Source: Mariniphaga sp963747515 (GTDB lineage Bacteria > Bacteroidota > Bacteroidia > Bacteroidales > Prolixibacteraceae). From it: a stretch of 64,000 bases of DNA. Positions 8,495 through 17,512 of this stretch are shown piece after piece. The stretch covers positions 248,001 to 312,000 of the forward strand of contig CAVVFN010000001.1 in assembly GCA_963747515.1 (NCBI GenBank), given 5' to 3'. Position numbers and translations under genes: made by a program. The notes below the pieces were generated by a model, which was given only the letters and a program-made list of their open reading frames with translations, ran no database searches and was not told where the DNA came from. Each line of letters starts with the position of its first letter. Within the stretch, counting starts at the first letter, position 1.

Positions 8495-11149
8495 ATGTCT
8501 GAAAAAGATAAAATCAAAGAATTAGAGAACCAGGAATGGCTTGATTCAATAGATTATATAATAAAAAATGAAGATGCAGCGCGTGTAGAAGAATTATTAG
8601 AAATACTAAGAACCAGAGCCTATGAAAAAGGAATATTCTTAAAGCCCAAAATTAATACTCCTTATATTAATACCATTCCTGTTTCGAGGCAATCGGAATA
8701 TCCGGGCAACAGGGAGATTGAAAGAAAGATAAAAAGTTTTATACGCTGGAATGCCATGGCTATGGTCGTTCAGGCGAATAAAAAGGAAGATGGTATTGGT
8801 GGTCATATATCAACATACGCATCTGCAGCTACTTTATATGAAGTAGGATTTAATCATTTTTTTAGGGGACCAGATGGAAAATCTCCATCTGATTTGGTTT
8901 ATTATCAGGGGCATGCTTCTCCAGGAATTTATGCCCGCTCTTATCTGGAAGGAAGAATTTCGGAGAAACTACTTGAAAACTTCAGAAGGGAATTAAAGCC
9001 CGAAGGAGGTCTTCCTTCTTATCCTCACCCACGGTTGATGAATGATTACTGGAACTTTCCTTCCGTTTCAATGGGATTGTCTCCAATAATGGCCATTTAC
9101 CAGGCCCGTTTTAATATGTACCTTCAGGATAAGGGACTACTTAATGCCCCTAACCAAAAGGTGTGGGCTTTCCTTGGCGATGGGGAAATGGATGAGCCGG
9201 AAGCAATGGGAGCGCTTACTCTGGCAGCACGTGAAGAACTCGATAATTTAATTTTTGTGGTAAACTGCAACCTGCAACGACTCGACGGACCAGTTAGAGG
9301 AAACAGTTCTGTAATCCAGGAACTTGAAGCAGCATTTAAAGGAGCTGGATGGGTTGTAATAAAAGTAATATTAGGGGAAAACTGGGATGCCTTGCTGGAA
9401 AAAGATAAAAAGGGCATACTTAAAAAACGCTTAGGGGAAATGGTAGATGGTGAGCGTCAGAGGTATGCCATTGCCGACGGAGAATATATCCGCAAGGAGT
9501 TTTTTGGTAAATATGAAGAACTTCGCGAAATGGTGAAGGATATGAGTGATGAAGAGCTTGAAAAATTGCGTCGGGGTGGACATGATCCAATAAAGGTATA
9601 TAATGCATATAAAATGGCACAGGAAACTAAAAATGCTCCTTGTGTTATTCTGGCAGAAACTATTAAAGGTTACGGATTAGGTGAAGCTGGGGAGGGAAGA
9701 AATGTTACCCATCAGCAAAAGAAACTTAATGAAGAAGAGTTAATTCATTTTCGCGATAGGTTTAGCATACCAATATCAGATGATGAAATTGCCACTGCCC
9801 CTTTTTACAAACCCGATGAAAACAGTGAAGAAATTAAATATTTAAAAGAACAGCGTCGCAAACTTGGAGGTTACCTGCCTAAAAGGAATACTGAAAAACA
9901 ATCTTTTGATATGCCCGATGATAAAGTATTTGATGACTTTTTTAAAGGATCTGGCAAACGTGAAGTTGCCACAACAATGTCGGTAGTACATATTATCTCC
10001 AATATGTTGAAAGATAAAAAAGTAGGAAAATTTGTTGTCCCAATAGTTCCCGATGAATCAAGAACATTTGGTATGGATGCATTATTCAGACAGGTAGGAA
10101 TTTATGCACACGCAGGACAGTTATATGAACCTGTTGATAAAGAAAGCCTGCTTTATTACAAAGAAGCAAAAAATGGTGCAATTCTGGAAGAAGGAATAAC
10201 AGAGGCTGGTTCGATGTCTTCATTTATTGCTGCCGGGACAGCGGGTTCAACCCATGGAATAAATTGTATTCCGTTTTATGTTTTTTATTCAATGTTTGGC
10301 TTTCAACGTACCGGCGATTTTATGTGGGCAGCAGCTGATGCGCGGGCAAAAGGATTTATGATTGGCGGAACTTCCGGCCGAACAACTCTTGCAGGAGAAG
10401 GATTACAGCACCAGGATGGGCACAGTCATTTACTGGCTCTTCCTGTTCCTTGCATCAGAGCTTATGACCCTGCCTATGCTTATGAACTTGCTGTTATTGT
10501 GCGCCATGGTTTAAAGGAAATGTATATGGATGGTAAAGATGTAATTTATTACATCACTGTTATGAATGAGAAGTATCAAATGCCGGGTATGCCTTCGGAA
10601 AAAGGGATAGAAGAAGCTATTATTAAAGGCATGTATAAATTTAAAAGCAGCAAGGAAAATAAACATAAGCTTTTTTTGCTGGGAAGTGGTTCTATATTAA
10701 ATGAAGCACTGAAAGCTGCTGAAATTTTAAGAGATTTTGATATACATCCGGAAGTTTGGAGTGTAACCAGTTATAAGCGATTGTATGACGATGCAATTGA
10801 AACAGAACGGAACAACCGGCTGGAAAGTAAAAATCAAACATGTTACATCCAGAAATGCACCGGTAATGATGAAGGAATTTTTGTTGCGGCTTCAGACTAT
10901 GTAAAAGCTTTGCCGCTTTCTGTTTCAAAATGGTTCCCAGGAAGTTTTGTAGCCCTTGGAACCGATGGTTTTGGTTTAAGTGAAGGCAGGGAAGAATTAC
11001 GTAATTATTTCGAGGTAAGCGCCGGACATATTGTCTGGGCAGCCGTGCAAAATCTTCACCGACAAAAGAAAATAGATAAGCAGTTGCTGAATGATGTAAA
11101 GGAAAAGCTGGATATAAAATTCACAAAAGATTCACCGGTATGTAAATAG
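8495..11149 (+). CDS. aceE: Pyruvate dehydrogenase E1 component, homodimeric type
   Basis: An 884-residue homodimeric E1, matching the usual length of about 890. It decarboxylates pyruvate with thiamine diphosphate and passes the acetyl group to the lipoyl domain of E2. Visible motifs: YYQGHASPGIYARSYLEGR, the thiamine diphosphate motif GDGEMDEPEA followed by NCNLQRLDGPVRGN near residues 228-270, and the transketolase-like C-terminal half (PDESRTFGMDALF, EGLQHQDGHSH). First gene of an aceE-aceF-lpdA operon with gaps of about 50 and 10 bases. Its setting in a stress block and its sigma-54-like promoter suggest conditional expression, perhaps as a second route to acetyl-CoA beside pyruvate:ferredoxin oxidoreductase or another enzyme encoded elsewhere. 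Confidence 0.96.
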   Translation: MSEKDKIKELENQEWLDSIDYIIKNEDAARVEELLEILRTRAYEKGIFLKPKINTPYINTIPVSRQSEYPGNREIERKIKSFIRWNAMAMVVQANKKEDGIGGHISTYASAATLYEVGFNHFFRGPDGKSPSDLVYYQGHASPGIYARSYLEGRISEKLLENFRRELKPEGGLPSYPHPRLMNDYWNFPSVSMGLSPIMAIYQARFNMYLQDKGLLNAPNQKVWAFLGDGEMDEPEAMGALTLAAREELDNLIFVVNCNLQRLDGPVRGNSSVIQELEAAFKGAGWVVIKVILGENWDALLEKDKKGILKKRLGEMVDGERQRYAIADGEYIRKEFFGKYEELREMVKDMSDEELEKLRRGGHDPIKVYNAYKMAQETKNAPCVILAETIKGYGLGEAGEGRNVTHQQKKLNEEELIHFRDRFSIPISDDEIATAPFYKPDENSEEIKYLKEQRRKLGGYLPKRNTEKQSFDMPDDKVFDDFFKGSGKREVATTMSVVHIISNMLKDKKVGKFVVPIVPDESRTFGMDALFRQVGIYAHAGQLYEPVDKESLLYYKEAKNGAILEEGITEAGSMSSFIAAGTAGSTHGINCIPFYVFYSMFGFQRTGDFMWAAADARAKGFMIGGTSGRTTLAGEGLQHQDGHSHLLALPVPCIRAYDPAYAYELAVIVRHGLKEMYMDGKDVIYYITVMNEKYQMPGMPSEKGIEEAIIKGMYKFKSSKENKHKLFLLGSGSILNEALKAAEILRDFDIHPEVWSVTSYKRLYDDAIETERNNRLESKNQTCYIQKCTGNDEGIFVAASDYVKALPLSVSKWFPGSFVALGTDGFGLSEGREELRNYFEVSAGHIVWAAVQNLHRQKKIDKQLLNDVKEKLDIKFTKDSPVCK

Positions 11150-11198
11150 CATTGACGAGCTGGAGTTAATGTGGCAGTTTTAATAAATTTAAAAAAAA

Positions 11199-12548
11199 AT
11201 GAAGAAGGAAATAAAAGTACCTGACATTGCAGAAAATGTCGAAAAAGGAACCATTGCCGCTGTCCTTGTTTCAAAAGGAGATAAAGTGTCGGTTGATCAG
11301 CCGCTGGTTGAAATCGAAACCGAAAAAGCTTCTACCGATATTCCATCAGAGTTTGAAGGGATAGTAGATGAAATAAAGGTGAAAGAAGGAGATGAAGTGA
11401 AAGTTAATCAGGTGATAATGATTATTGAGACTGAGGATGAAGAAGGACAGGTAAATGAAGATAATGTGAAGCCTGAAGATAAGGTAAAAGAGGAAAGTCA
11501 GGAAGAAGATAAAGATATCGATAAAGAAAAAGAAGATAAGAAAAAAGTTGAAGAAGGGAAGGATAAACAGGATGAAGAGGGGAAGGAAGATGTTGATGCA
11601 GAAGAGGTAGAAAAAGACGAACGGAAAGATAAGGACAAAAAACCTGAACAGGGAAGAAAATTAAGTGAGGTGCCTGCCGCTCCCTCAGTGAGAAGGCTTG
11701 CGAGAGAAATGGATGTTGACCTGACACAGGTAAAAGGCAGTGGACCGGGAGAGCGGATTACTGCCGATGATGTGAAGGAACATGCGGGTAAACCAAAGAA
11801 AGATGATGCAAAGGAAGAACTGAAGACCGAAAAAAAGTTGCCGGATTTTTCTCAGTGGGGCCCGGTCTCGAGGGAACAAATAAAAACCATTCGCAAACTC
11901 ACAGGAGAAAATGTGCTTAAATCGTGGCATAATATTCCCCACGTTACACATTTCGACGAGGCGGATATTACCCACCTTGAAAACTTCAGAAGACAATATC
12001 AAGAGAAAGCAGAAAAAGAAGGAGTTAAACTTACTGTTACCGCTATTCTGCTTAAAATAACAGGTTTTGCATTGCAGAAATTTCCTAAATTTAATGCCAG
12101 CCTCCACAATGATGAAATTATCTTCAAACATTATTTTAATATTGGAGTGGCTGTAGATACCCCACAGGGTTTACTTGTGCCTGTAATCCGAAATGTAAAT
12201 TCAAAATCACTGATACAATTATCAGTTGAACTGGATGAATTGGCAACTAAAGCCCGTGAAAAGAAGATTTCACCCGATGAAATGCAGGGAGGAAATTTTA
12301 CAATATCGAACCTTGGTGGAATAGGTGGCACAGCATTTACTCCTATTGTGCTTCCTCCGCAGGTAGCTATACTGGGTGTTTCAAGAGCTGAATATAAACC
12401 TGTTTACCATGGCGATGAACTGATGAAAAGAATGATAATCCCGCTTTCTGTTTCGTACGATCACAGGGTGATTGATGGAGCCGACGGTGCTCGTTTCCTC
12501 CGGTGGGTTTGCGATGTGATAGAAGACCCTTTTGCAATTTTACATTAA
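11199..12548 (+). CDS. aceF: Pyruvate dehydrogenase E2, dihydrolipoamide acetyltransferase
   Basis: A 449-residue E2 with one lipoyl domain (residues 1-77; lipoylated Lys43 in EIETEKASTDIP), a long charged linker (about 80-150), a peripheral-subunit-binding domain (PSVRRLAREMDVDL, GSGPGERITADDV) and a catalytic acetyltransferase domain ending in SYDHRVIDGADGARFL, where His is the catalytic residue. It transfers acetyl from lipoate to CoA. The linker is unusual: Glu, Lys and Asp repeats instead of the Ala/Pro-rich linkers of most E2 proteins. Only one lipoyl domain is present, against three in E. coli. The gene sits between aceE and lpdA. Confidence 0.95.
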   Translation: MKKEIKVPDIAENVEKGTIAAVLVSKGDKVSVDQPLVEIETEKASTDIPSEFEGIVDEIKVKEGDEVKVNQVIMIIETEDEEGQVNEDNVKPEDKVKEESQEEDKDIDKEKEDKKKVEEGKDKQDEEGKEDVDAEEVEKDERKDKDKKPEQGRKLSEVPAAPSVRRLAREMDVDLTQVKGSGPGERITADDVKEHAGKPKKDDAKEELKTEKKLPDFSQWGPVSREQIKTIRKLTGENVLKSWHNIPHVTHFDEADITHLENFRRQYQEKAEKEGVKLTVTAILLKITGFALQKFPKFNASLHNDEIIFKHYFNIGVAVDTPQGLLVPVIRNVNSKSLIQLSVELDELATKAREKKISPDEMQGGNFTISNLGGIGGTAFTPIVLPPQVAILGVSRAEYKPVYHGDELMKRMIIPLSVSYDHRVIDGADGARFLRWVCDVIEDPFAILH

Positions 12549-12558
12549 TAATTTATTT

Positions 12559-13971
12559 ATGAATGATGATACAAAACATGAGTTGGTAATTATTGGTGCA
12601 GGTCCCGGAGGATATCGGGCAGCATTTATGGCCGCCGATTTGGGAATGAAAGTTACATTGATCGATCCTGAAATAAATCCCGGAGGAGTATGTCTCTATC
12701 GTGGATGTATCCCAACCAAAGCTTTATTGTACCTGACAAGTGTAATAAAAGATGCTGAAGAGGCCGCTGATTTGGGAATAAGATTTTCTGCCCCGAAGAT
12801 TGATGTAAAAAAGGCTGCCAAATGGAAGGATAAAGTGGTCAGGAGACTCACTGAAGGTCTTGGTCAGCTGGTGAAAGCACGTAAAATTAATTACATCAGG
12901 GGGTACGCTAAATTTATAGATAAGACAACCCTTGAAGTAAAGCCCGATGATGGAAAATCAGAGAAGATCCGGTTTGATAATGTTATTATTGCCACTGGTG
13001 GACGGGATATACGTTTGCCCGGATTGGATTATAAAAACAACAATATTTTGAATTCGGAGCTAGCACTTGAATTTAAGGAGATCCCGGAACAATTGCTTAT
13101 TGTTGGCGGGGGATATATTGGAATAGAAATGGCTACTATTTACCATGAATTTGGTTCGAAGATTTCCATAGCTGAACTTACCAGCAGCTTTTTGCCTGAA
13201 CTGGATGCCGATTTGGTGCAGGAGCATAAAAAAGCAGGGAAAGAAATATTTAAAGATACATTTATGGAAACTTCGGTTGTGAATATTGAAAAAGAGGAAA
13301 ATCACCTTTTGGTAACTTTTAAAGATAAGGACGATAAAACTTTTAAAAAAAAGTACGATAAGGTTTTGGTTGCTATTGGTGTAGGTCCTAATACCAAAAA
13401 TCTGGGACTTGAGAATCTTTCGTTGGAAGTGGATAAAAAAGGTTTTATACTGGTAAACGAAAAACAGCAGACTTCAGAAAAAGGAATCTATGCCATCGGA
13501 GATGTTACCGGTCCGCCATTGCTGGCCCATAAGGCAAGTTACGAGGGACGTATTGCTGCTGAAGTAATTGCAGGTAAAAAATCGATTAATGATGCCCGCG
13601 CTATACCTGCTGTAATTTATACAGAACCTGGCATTGCAACTTGCGGACTGACAGAGAAGAAGGCAAAAGAAAAAAATATCCAATATAAAGTGGTAAAATT
13701 TCCTTGGGCTGCCTCTGGCCGGGCCATATCAATGAACGAAAACAGTGGGTTTACTAAGTTGCTTATTAACCCTGAGAACGAAAGAATTCTGGGAGCGGGA
13801 ATTGTTGGAAGGAATGCAGGCGATTTAATAGCTGAGCTGGTGGTTGCTATGGAGATGGGAGCTACTGCTGAAGATATCGGACGTACAATTCACCCGCATC
13901 CTACTTTAAGTGAAACAGTGATGGAAGCTGCAGAACTCTTCTATGGGCATGCAGCTCATAAAAAATCATAA
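12559..13971 (+). CDS. lpdA: Dihydrolipoyl dehydrogenase (E3)
   Basis: A 470-residue flavoprotein that reoxidises dihydrolipoamide with NAD+. FAD-binding motif VIIGAGPGGYRAAFMAADLG, redox-active disulfide GGVCLYRGCIPTKAL, second Rossmann motif IVGGGYIGIEMA, ATG and GD motifs (IIATGG, YAIGDV), and the C-terminal catalytic HPHPTLSETV are all present. The start was placed at 12559, ten bases after the aceF stop; an upstream in-frame ATG would overlap aceF and adds residues that are not family-like. Third gene of the operon, followed after 7 bases by a universal stress protein. Confidence 0.96.
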   Translation: MNDDTKHELVIIGAGPGGYRAAFMAADLGMKVTLIDPEINPGGVCLYRGCIPTKALLYLTSVIKDAEEAADLGIRFSAPKIDVKKAAKWKDKVVRRLTEGLGQLVKARKINYIRGYAKFIDKTTLEVKPDDGKSEKIRFDNVIIATGGRDIRLPGLDYKNNNILNSELALEFKEIPEQLLIVGGGYIGIEMATIYHEFGSKISIAELTSSFLPELDADLVQEHKKAGKEIFKDTFMETSVVNIEKEENHLLVTFKDKDDKTFKKKYDKVLVAIGVGPNTKNLGLENLSLEVDKKGFILVNEKQQTSEKGIYAIGDVTGPPLLAHKASYEGRIAAEVIAGKKSINDARAIPAVIYTEPGIATCGLTEKKAKEKNIQYKVVKFPWAASGRAISMNENSGFTKLLINPENERILGAGIVGRNAGDLIAELVVAMEMGATAEDIGRTIHPHPTLSETVMEAAELFYGHAAHKKS

Positions 13972-13978
13972 AAAAGAT

Positions 13979-14842
13979 ATGAAAACAATAATTATAAGTG
14001 ACATAAAAGGAAGTGCTCAATCTATTATTCCATACGGGCTGAAACTTGCCCGGGCAATGGATTCGGAAGCAGTTGTTATTCATGTTGTGGATCCCAGGAT
14101 TAATCAGGCAAAATATAGTTCTTATTCTGATTCACAATCGCTTACTCCCGGAGAACCTTTGGGTTATGAGGAAATTTCCAAAAAAGAAGTTACACGTGCA
14201 AATACAGATCTTGATAGCTTTTTAAGCAGTGAAACTTCACGTATATTTTATCCGCTGAAAGTTGATACTGTAGTTAAAACTGGCAGCATAGAAGATGAAA
14301 TTGAAAAAATGATGAAGGAAGAAACATCATGTTTGGTTGTTGTAAGTGCAGAAGCGGATGGAGCCATCTTTGAATCTACTATTGAAATTTTCGATATGAT
14401 TAAGGATTCAAAAGCCATTTGTATCCTTGTGCCTCCAGGAAAAGAGTTCACGGAATATAAAAAAATACTGCATCCTGTAAATTTTGATTCCAAAGAGCTT
14501 GATAAATATTCTGAACTTAGATTTTTCTTCGAAGCATTTAACCCGCTTATTAATGCTGTTTCTATTGCTGATGAAAAGGAGTATCTCGAGTTGGATTCTA
14601 AAAGCAGTTCCTGGGAAAAAGTGGCTAAGGATAAATTTTTGCCCGCAAAAATAAGCGCTGAGGTGCTTAAGGGAAATGATTTCTCGGATGCTTTGATAGA
14701 ATACAGCATCAGGAATGAACCGGATTTGATTATGTTGTTTCAGCAAAAGATAAACCCTTTTCAGAAAAATTTTAAAACTGAGGTTGTTGGAAAAATTATC
14801 CAAGAAACAAACATTCCTACCCTATATTTTTATAGAAAATGA
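13979..14842 (+). CDS. Tandem universal stress protein (UspA-like)
   Basis: A 287-residue soluble protein with two UspA-like halves. The first begins MKTIIISDIKGSAQSIIPYG with an alternating strand/helix pattern and VVIHVVDP; the second begins near residue 160 (KILHPVNFDS) and ends with IPTLYFYRK. A full ATP-binding G-2x-G-9x-G(S/T) motif is not obvious in either half, so ATP binding is uncertain. The gene starts 7 bases after lpdA and is probably co-transcribed with the pyruvate dehydrogenase genes, linking energy metabolism to a stress regulator or chaperone-like factor. Confidence 0.75.
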   Translation: MKTIIISDIKGSAQSIIPYGLKLARAMDSEAVVIHVVDPRINQAKYSSYSDSQSLTPGEPLGYEEISKKEVTRANTDLDSFLSSETSRIFYPLKVDTVVKTGSIEDEIEKMMKEETSCLVVVSAEADGAIFESTIEIFDMIKDSKAICILVPPGKEFTEYKKILHPVNFDSKELDKYSELRFFFEAFNPLINAVSIADEKEYLELDSKSSSWEKVAKDKFLPAKISAEVLKGNDFSDALIEYSIRNEPDLIMLFQQKINPFQKNFKTEVVGKIIQETNIPTLYFYRK

Positions 14843-14879
14843 TATAATCTGAATCAATAATTTTTAAAAATGATACGCA

Positions 14880-15629
14880 ATGAAACAAAGTTTAAAAAGG
14901 CTTAAAAAATTCACCTTACAGGCAACTGACGGAGATAAGGGAAAAGTAAAAAATTTTTTATTCGACGATGAAACCTGGGTTATAAGATACCTGGAGGCTG
15001 ATCTTGGAAATTTTTTTTCTGAAAAACGCGTGCTTATTCCCCGGGATCAACTTGGTAAGCCATTGTGGGATGAAAAGCACTTTCCGGTTCATTTAACAAT
15101 AAAGGAGATTGAAAATTCTCCGGGTCTGGATCATGATATGCCCGTATCAAGACAATATGAAACACAATTACTCGCTCATTATCAGGTGCAGCCTTATTGG
15201 CCGGAAGCTGTTGCAGGATATGCCGGAAGAGAATCATTGCTCGGCCCTGATTATCCATTCAAAACTCCCAGAAGGACAGGTGATGAAAATGAAGAATCCA
15301 CTAATTTAAGAAGTTTCAGTGAGGTTAGTGGCTATTACATTAAAGCTTCCGACGATCAGTTTGGTCATATTGACGATCTTATTATTGACGACAACACCTG
15401 GCAAATCGTTTTTGCTGTCATCGATACCAAAAACCTTACTCCATGGAGTAAGGAGGTAGTTATTCCAGTTGAACTGCTGGAGGAAATCAGCTTTATGGAT
15501 AAGGAAGTCAGAATTAATTTGCCCAAAGAGGAAATTAAAAATGCCCCTGAATACGACTCATCAAAAGACTGGTCGCACGAACACGAAGAAGAAGTGTATT
15601 CATTTTTTAGAAAGAAGGTAAGAAGATGA
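14880..15629 (+). CDS. Double PRC-barrel domain protein
   Basis: A 249-residue soluble protein with two PRC-barrel domains. Each shows the pattern of a small beta-barrel: residues 8-80 (ATDGDKGKVKNFLFDDETW, VIRYLEADLG) and residues 135-220 (GYYIKASDDQFGHIDDLIID, IVFAVIDTKN). A 40-residue polar link lies between them. PRC-barrels occur in RimM and photosynthetic reaction-centre H subunits; stand-alone proteins of this type are often found in stress and envelope gene clusters, with no defined biochemical role. It follows the Usp gene by 37 bases and is probably the last gene of the aceE operon. Confidence 0.8.
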   Translation: MKQSLKRLKKFTLQATDGDKGKVKNFLFDDETWVIRYLEADLGNFFSEKRVLIPRDQLGKPLWDEKHFPVHLTIKEIENSPGLDHDMPVSRQYETQLLAHYQVQPYWPEAVAGYAGRESLLGPDYPFKTPRRTGDENEESTNLRSFSEVSGYYIKASDDQFGHIDDLIIDDNTWQIVFAVIDTKNLTPWSKEVVIPVELLEEISFMDKEVRINLPKEEIKNAPEYDSSKDWSHEHEEEVYSFFRKKVRR

Positions 15630-15829
15630 TAAATAAGGGTTAACAATACCCTCGCCGGCTCATTTCCTGTCAGCAGCAAAATAACTACTTTGTTGCAGGG
15701 TTTATGTGTTTATTTTTTCCACATAATATGGGGTGTTTTTACACTATTAATTCCTTCCCCGATACTTTACAATTAGCATAACCCTCTGAAACTCTCAAAT
15801 TGGGTTCTAATTATCCAACTTGGATATAG

Positions 15830-15845
15830 TGGCATAATTTTAGAA
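15830..15845 (+). promoter_or_regulatory. Candidate -24/-12-like promoter element for BON operon
   Basis: TGGCATAATTTTAGAA, 32 bases before the ATG of the BON gene. The first 13 bases are identical to the element upstream of osmC (24944-24959, minus strand). Confidence 0.4.
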
Positions 15846-15877
15846 AATACTTTGTTAAATCTAAAAAGAGTAGGATT

Positions 15878-16543
15878 ATGGATCCAATTGTTGCTGATAT
15901 TATTACCAAAGATGTTGTAAATCAACTGAAGTGGGATGATAGTGTGGATGATTCAAATATATCTGTTAAAGTTTCAGAGAACCATGTATTTATGGAAGGG
16001 TATGTGAACAGCTATGCGGCTAAGGTTGCCGCTTCCCGTGATGCATATCTTGTTCCGGGAGTAAAACATGTGGAAAATAATCTTGATGTGCATTTTGCTG
16101 AAGAATCTTCTCTTCCGGGTGATGACCAGATTTCCCAAAATATTGTCGATTCACTCCATTGGAACAGCCGCATCGATTCATCAGGAATTGAAGTCGAAAC
16201 CCATCAACGGGTTGTTAAACTTAAAGGGAAGGTTCCTTCTTTCTGGGAAAAGTTTGAAGCAGAAGATTTGGCTAACAATACACACGGGGTGGTTGGAGTA
16301 GAAAATCAGCTTGGGGTAGAACTGGTAAAAACTGTTGAAGATAAGGAGATTGAAAACAATTTGAGCGCTGCCTTTGAGCGAAGCATTTTAATTGATGAGG
16401 ATAAGATTGAAATTACTGCAAGCAGAGGTATTGTCCGTTTGTCGGGTAGTGTTGCAAATTATGCAATTAAGAGAGAGGCAATGGATTTGGCAAATTATAC
16501 CCGCGGGGTTGTTAATGTTATAGATGAGATTACCATTGAATAA
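15878..16543 (+). CDS. Triple BON-domain protein
   Basis: A 221-residue protein made of three BON domains (roughly 5-72, 80-147 and 150-221). Each shows a helix, a short acidic loop and the pattern of a hydrophobic strand followed by a Gly and VxxVxNxL (VPGVKHVENNL, THGVVGVENQL, TRGVVNVIDEI). There is no signal peptide, unlike periplasmic OsmY, so it should be cytoplasmic. BON domains bind phospholipid or other hydrophobic ligands in some proteins; the function here is unknown. It is the first gene of a three-gene unit with the DCC protein (8-base gap) and sodC (12-base gap). Confidence 0.87.
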   Translation: MDPIVADIITKDVVNQLKWDDSVDDSNISVKVSENHVFMEGYVNSYAAKVAASRDAYLVPGVKHVENNLDVHFAEESSLPGDDQISQNIVDSLHWNSRIDSSGIEVETHQRVVKLKGKVPSFWEKFEAEDLANNTHGVVGVENQLGVELVKTVEDKEIENNLSAAFERSILIDEDKIEITASRGIVRLSGSVANYAIKREAMDLANYTRGVVNVIDEITIE

Positions 16544-16551
16544 CAATTAGA

Positions 16552-16905
16552 ATGAAAACCATGGAAGATAAGCCGGTGATGCTAATAGACAACAAAAGCC
16601 CGTTTTGCTGTAAAATCATGAAATTAATCTATAAGAGTGGCGGATATAATAAATTTAATTTTATTTCAATTTATTCGGATGAAAGTAAAGAGTTGCTTGC
16701 AAGGTACAGCTTATCTCAGGTTGACAAAATGCTATTGGTATTAATTGAACAGGAAAAAATTTATTTTAATTCCATCGCAATTTTACATTCGGCTGAAAAA
16801 TTAAATGCCTTTATCCCAATTTTTTATTGTTACACTGTTTTGCCGGGAGGTATAAAGAATTTCAAGTATAAACGGATAAATGAATTTTTTTCCAATAATG
16901 AATAA
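16552..16905 (+). CDS. DCC-like thiol-disulfide oxidoreductase family protein
   Basis: A 117-residue protein resembling the DUF393/DCC family, whose members have a thioredoxin-like fold and begin with a D-x-x-C-x-x-C motif. Here the motif region is IDNKSPFCCKIMKLIY: the first Cys is replaced by Ser and a second Cys follows the usual one, so the classical CxxC redox pair is missing. The rest fits the family (DKMLLVLIEQEKIYFNSIAIL). An alternative start is the ATG at 16561. It sits between the BON gene and sodC. Confidence 0.6.
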   Translation: MKTMEDKPVMLIDNKSPFCCKIMKLIYKSGGYNKFNFISIYSDESKELLARYSLSQVDKMLLVLIEQEKIYFNSIAILHSAEKLNAFIPIFYCYTVLPGGIKNFKYKRINEFFSNNE

Positions 16906-16917
16906 ATAATAAGTATT

Positions 16918-17508
16918 ATGAAAATTAAAAATAAGAAGAATACCGTACTGCTATTTGCAATGCTGTTTGTTACCCTTCAGGCATGTAACACCAGTCCTCA
17001 GCAAAATCAGGAAGTTGCTGAAAATCAGGAAATGAATGTTTCTGAAGAACCCGTACAGGAAATTGAAAAAGCAATTTGTGTATTGCATCCTACTGAAGGG
17101 AATGATGTTAAAGGAACAGTAACTTTTACCCGGAATGGTTCTTCCATCAGGGTAGTAGCAGAACTTGAAGGATTGACTCCCGGAAAGCATGGATTTCATA
17201 TCCATGAAAAGGGTGATTGTTCAGCTCCCGATGGCACTTCAGCAGGAGGTCATTTAAATCCGGATGGCAGCAAGCATGGGGGCCCCGAAGATGAGGAAAG
17301 ACATGTCGGAGACTTGGGTAATATTGAAGCAGGAGATGATGGAAATGCACATCTGGAATTGGAGGATTCGGTGATTTCTTTTAGTGGAGAAAACTCTATT
17401 ATCGGCCGTGCTGTTGTTGTTCATGCCGGTGAAGATGATTTAACTTCACAGCCAACCGGCGATGCCGGAGGGAGAGTTGCTTGTGGTGTGATCGGAGTGG
17501 CGGAATAA
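16918..17508 (+). CDS. sodC: Cu/Zn superoxide dismutase, lipoprotein
   Basis: A 196-residue SodC that dismutates superoxide in the cell envelope. The N-terminus is a lipoprotein signal peptide with lipobox LQAC (Cys23). The metal-site motifs are complete: GFHIHEKGDCSAPDG, AGGHLNPDGSKHG, RHVGDLGNI and VVVHAGEDD, ending with GGRVACGVIG, which supplies the second half of the conserved disulfide. It is the last gene of the BON-DCC-sodC unit and its stop lies 4 bases from that of the convergent SDR gene. Confidence 0.95.
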   Translation: MKIKNKKNTVLLFAMLFVTLQACNTSPQQNQEVAENQEMNVSEEPVQEIEKAICVLHPTEGNDVKGTVTFTRNGSSIRVVAELEGLTPGKHGFHIHEKGDCSAPDGTSAGGHLNPDGSKHGGPEDEERHVGDLGNIEAGDDGNAHLELEDSVISFSGENSIIGRAVVVHAGEDDLTSQPTGDAGGRVACGVIGVAE

Positions 17509-17512
17509 GAAA

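Noticed and set aside
11422..11727. A 101-codon frame on the strand opposite the aceF linker
   Set aside because: It arises from the Glu/Lys-rich codons of the linker (GAA/AAG read in reverse); the product is a Leu/Ser/Tyr/Phe-rich low-complexity chain.
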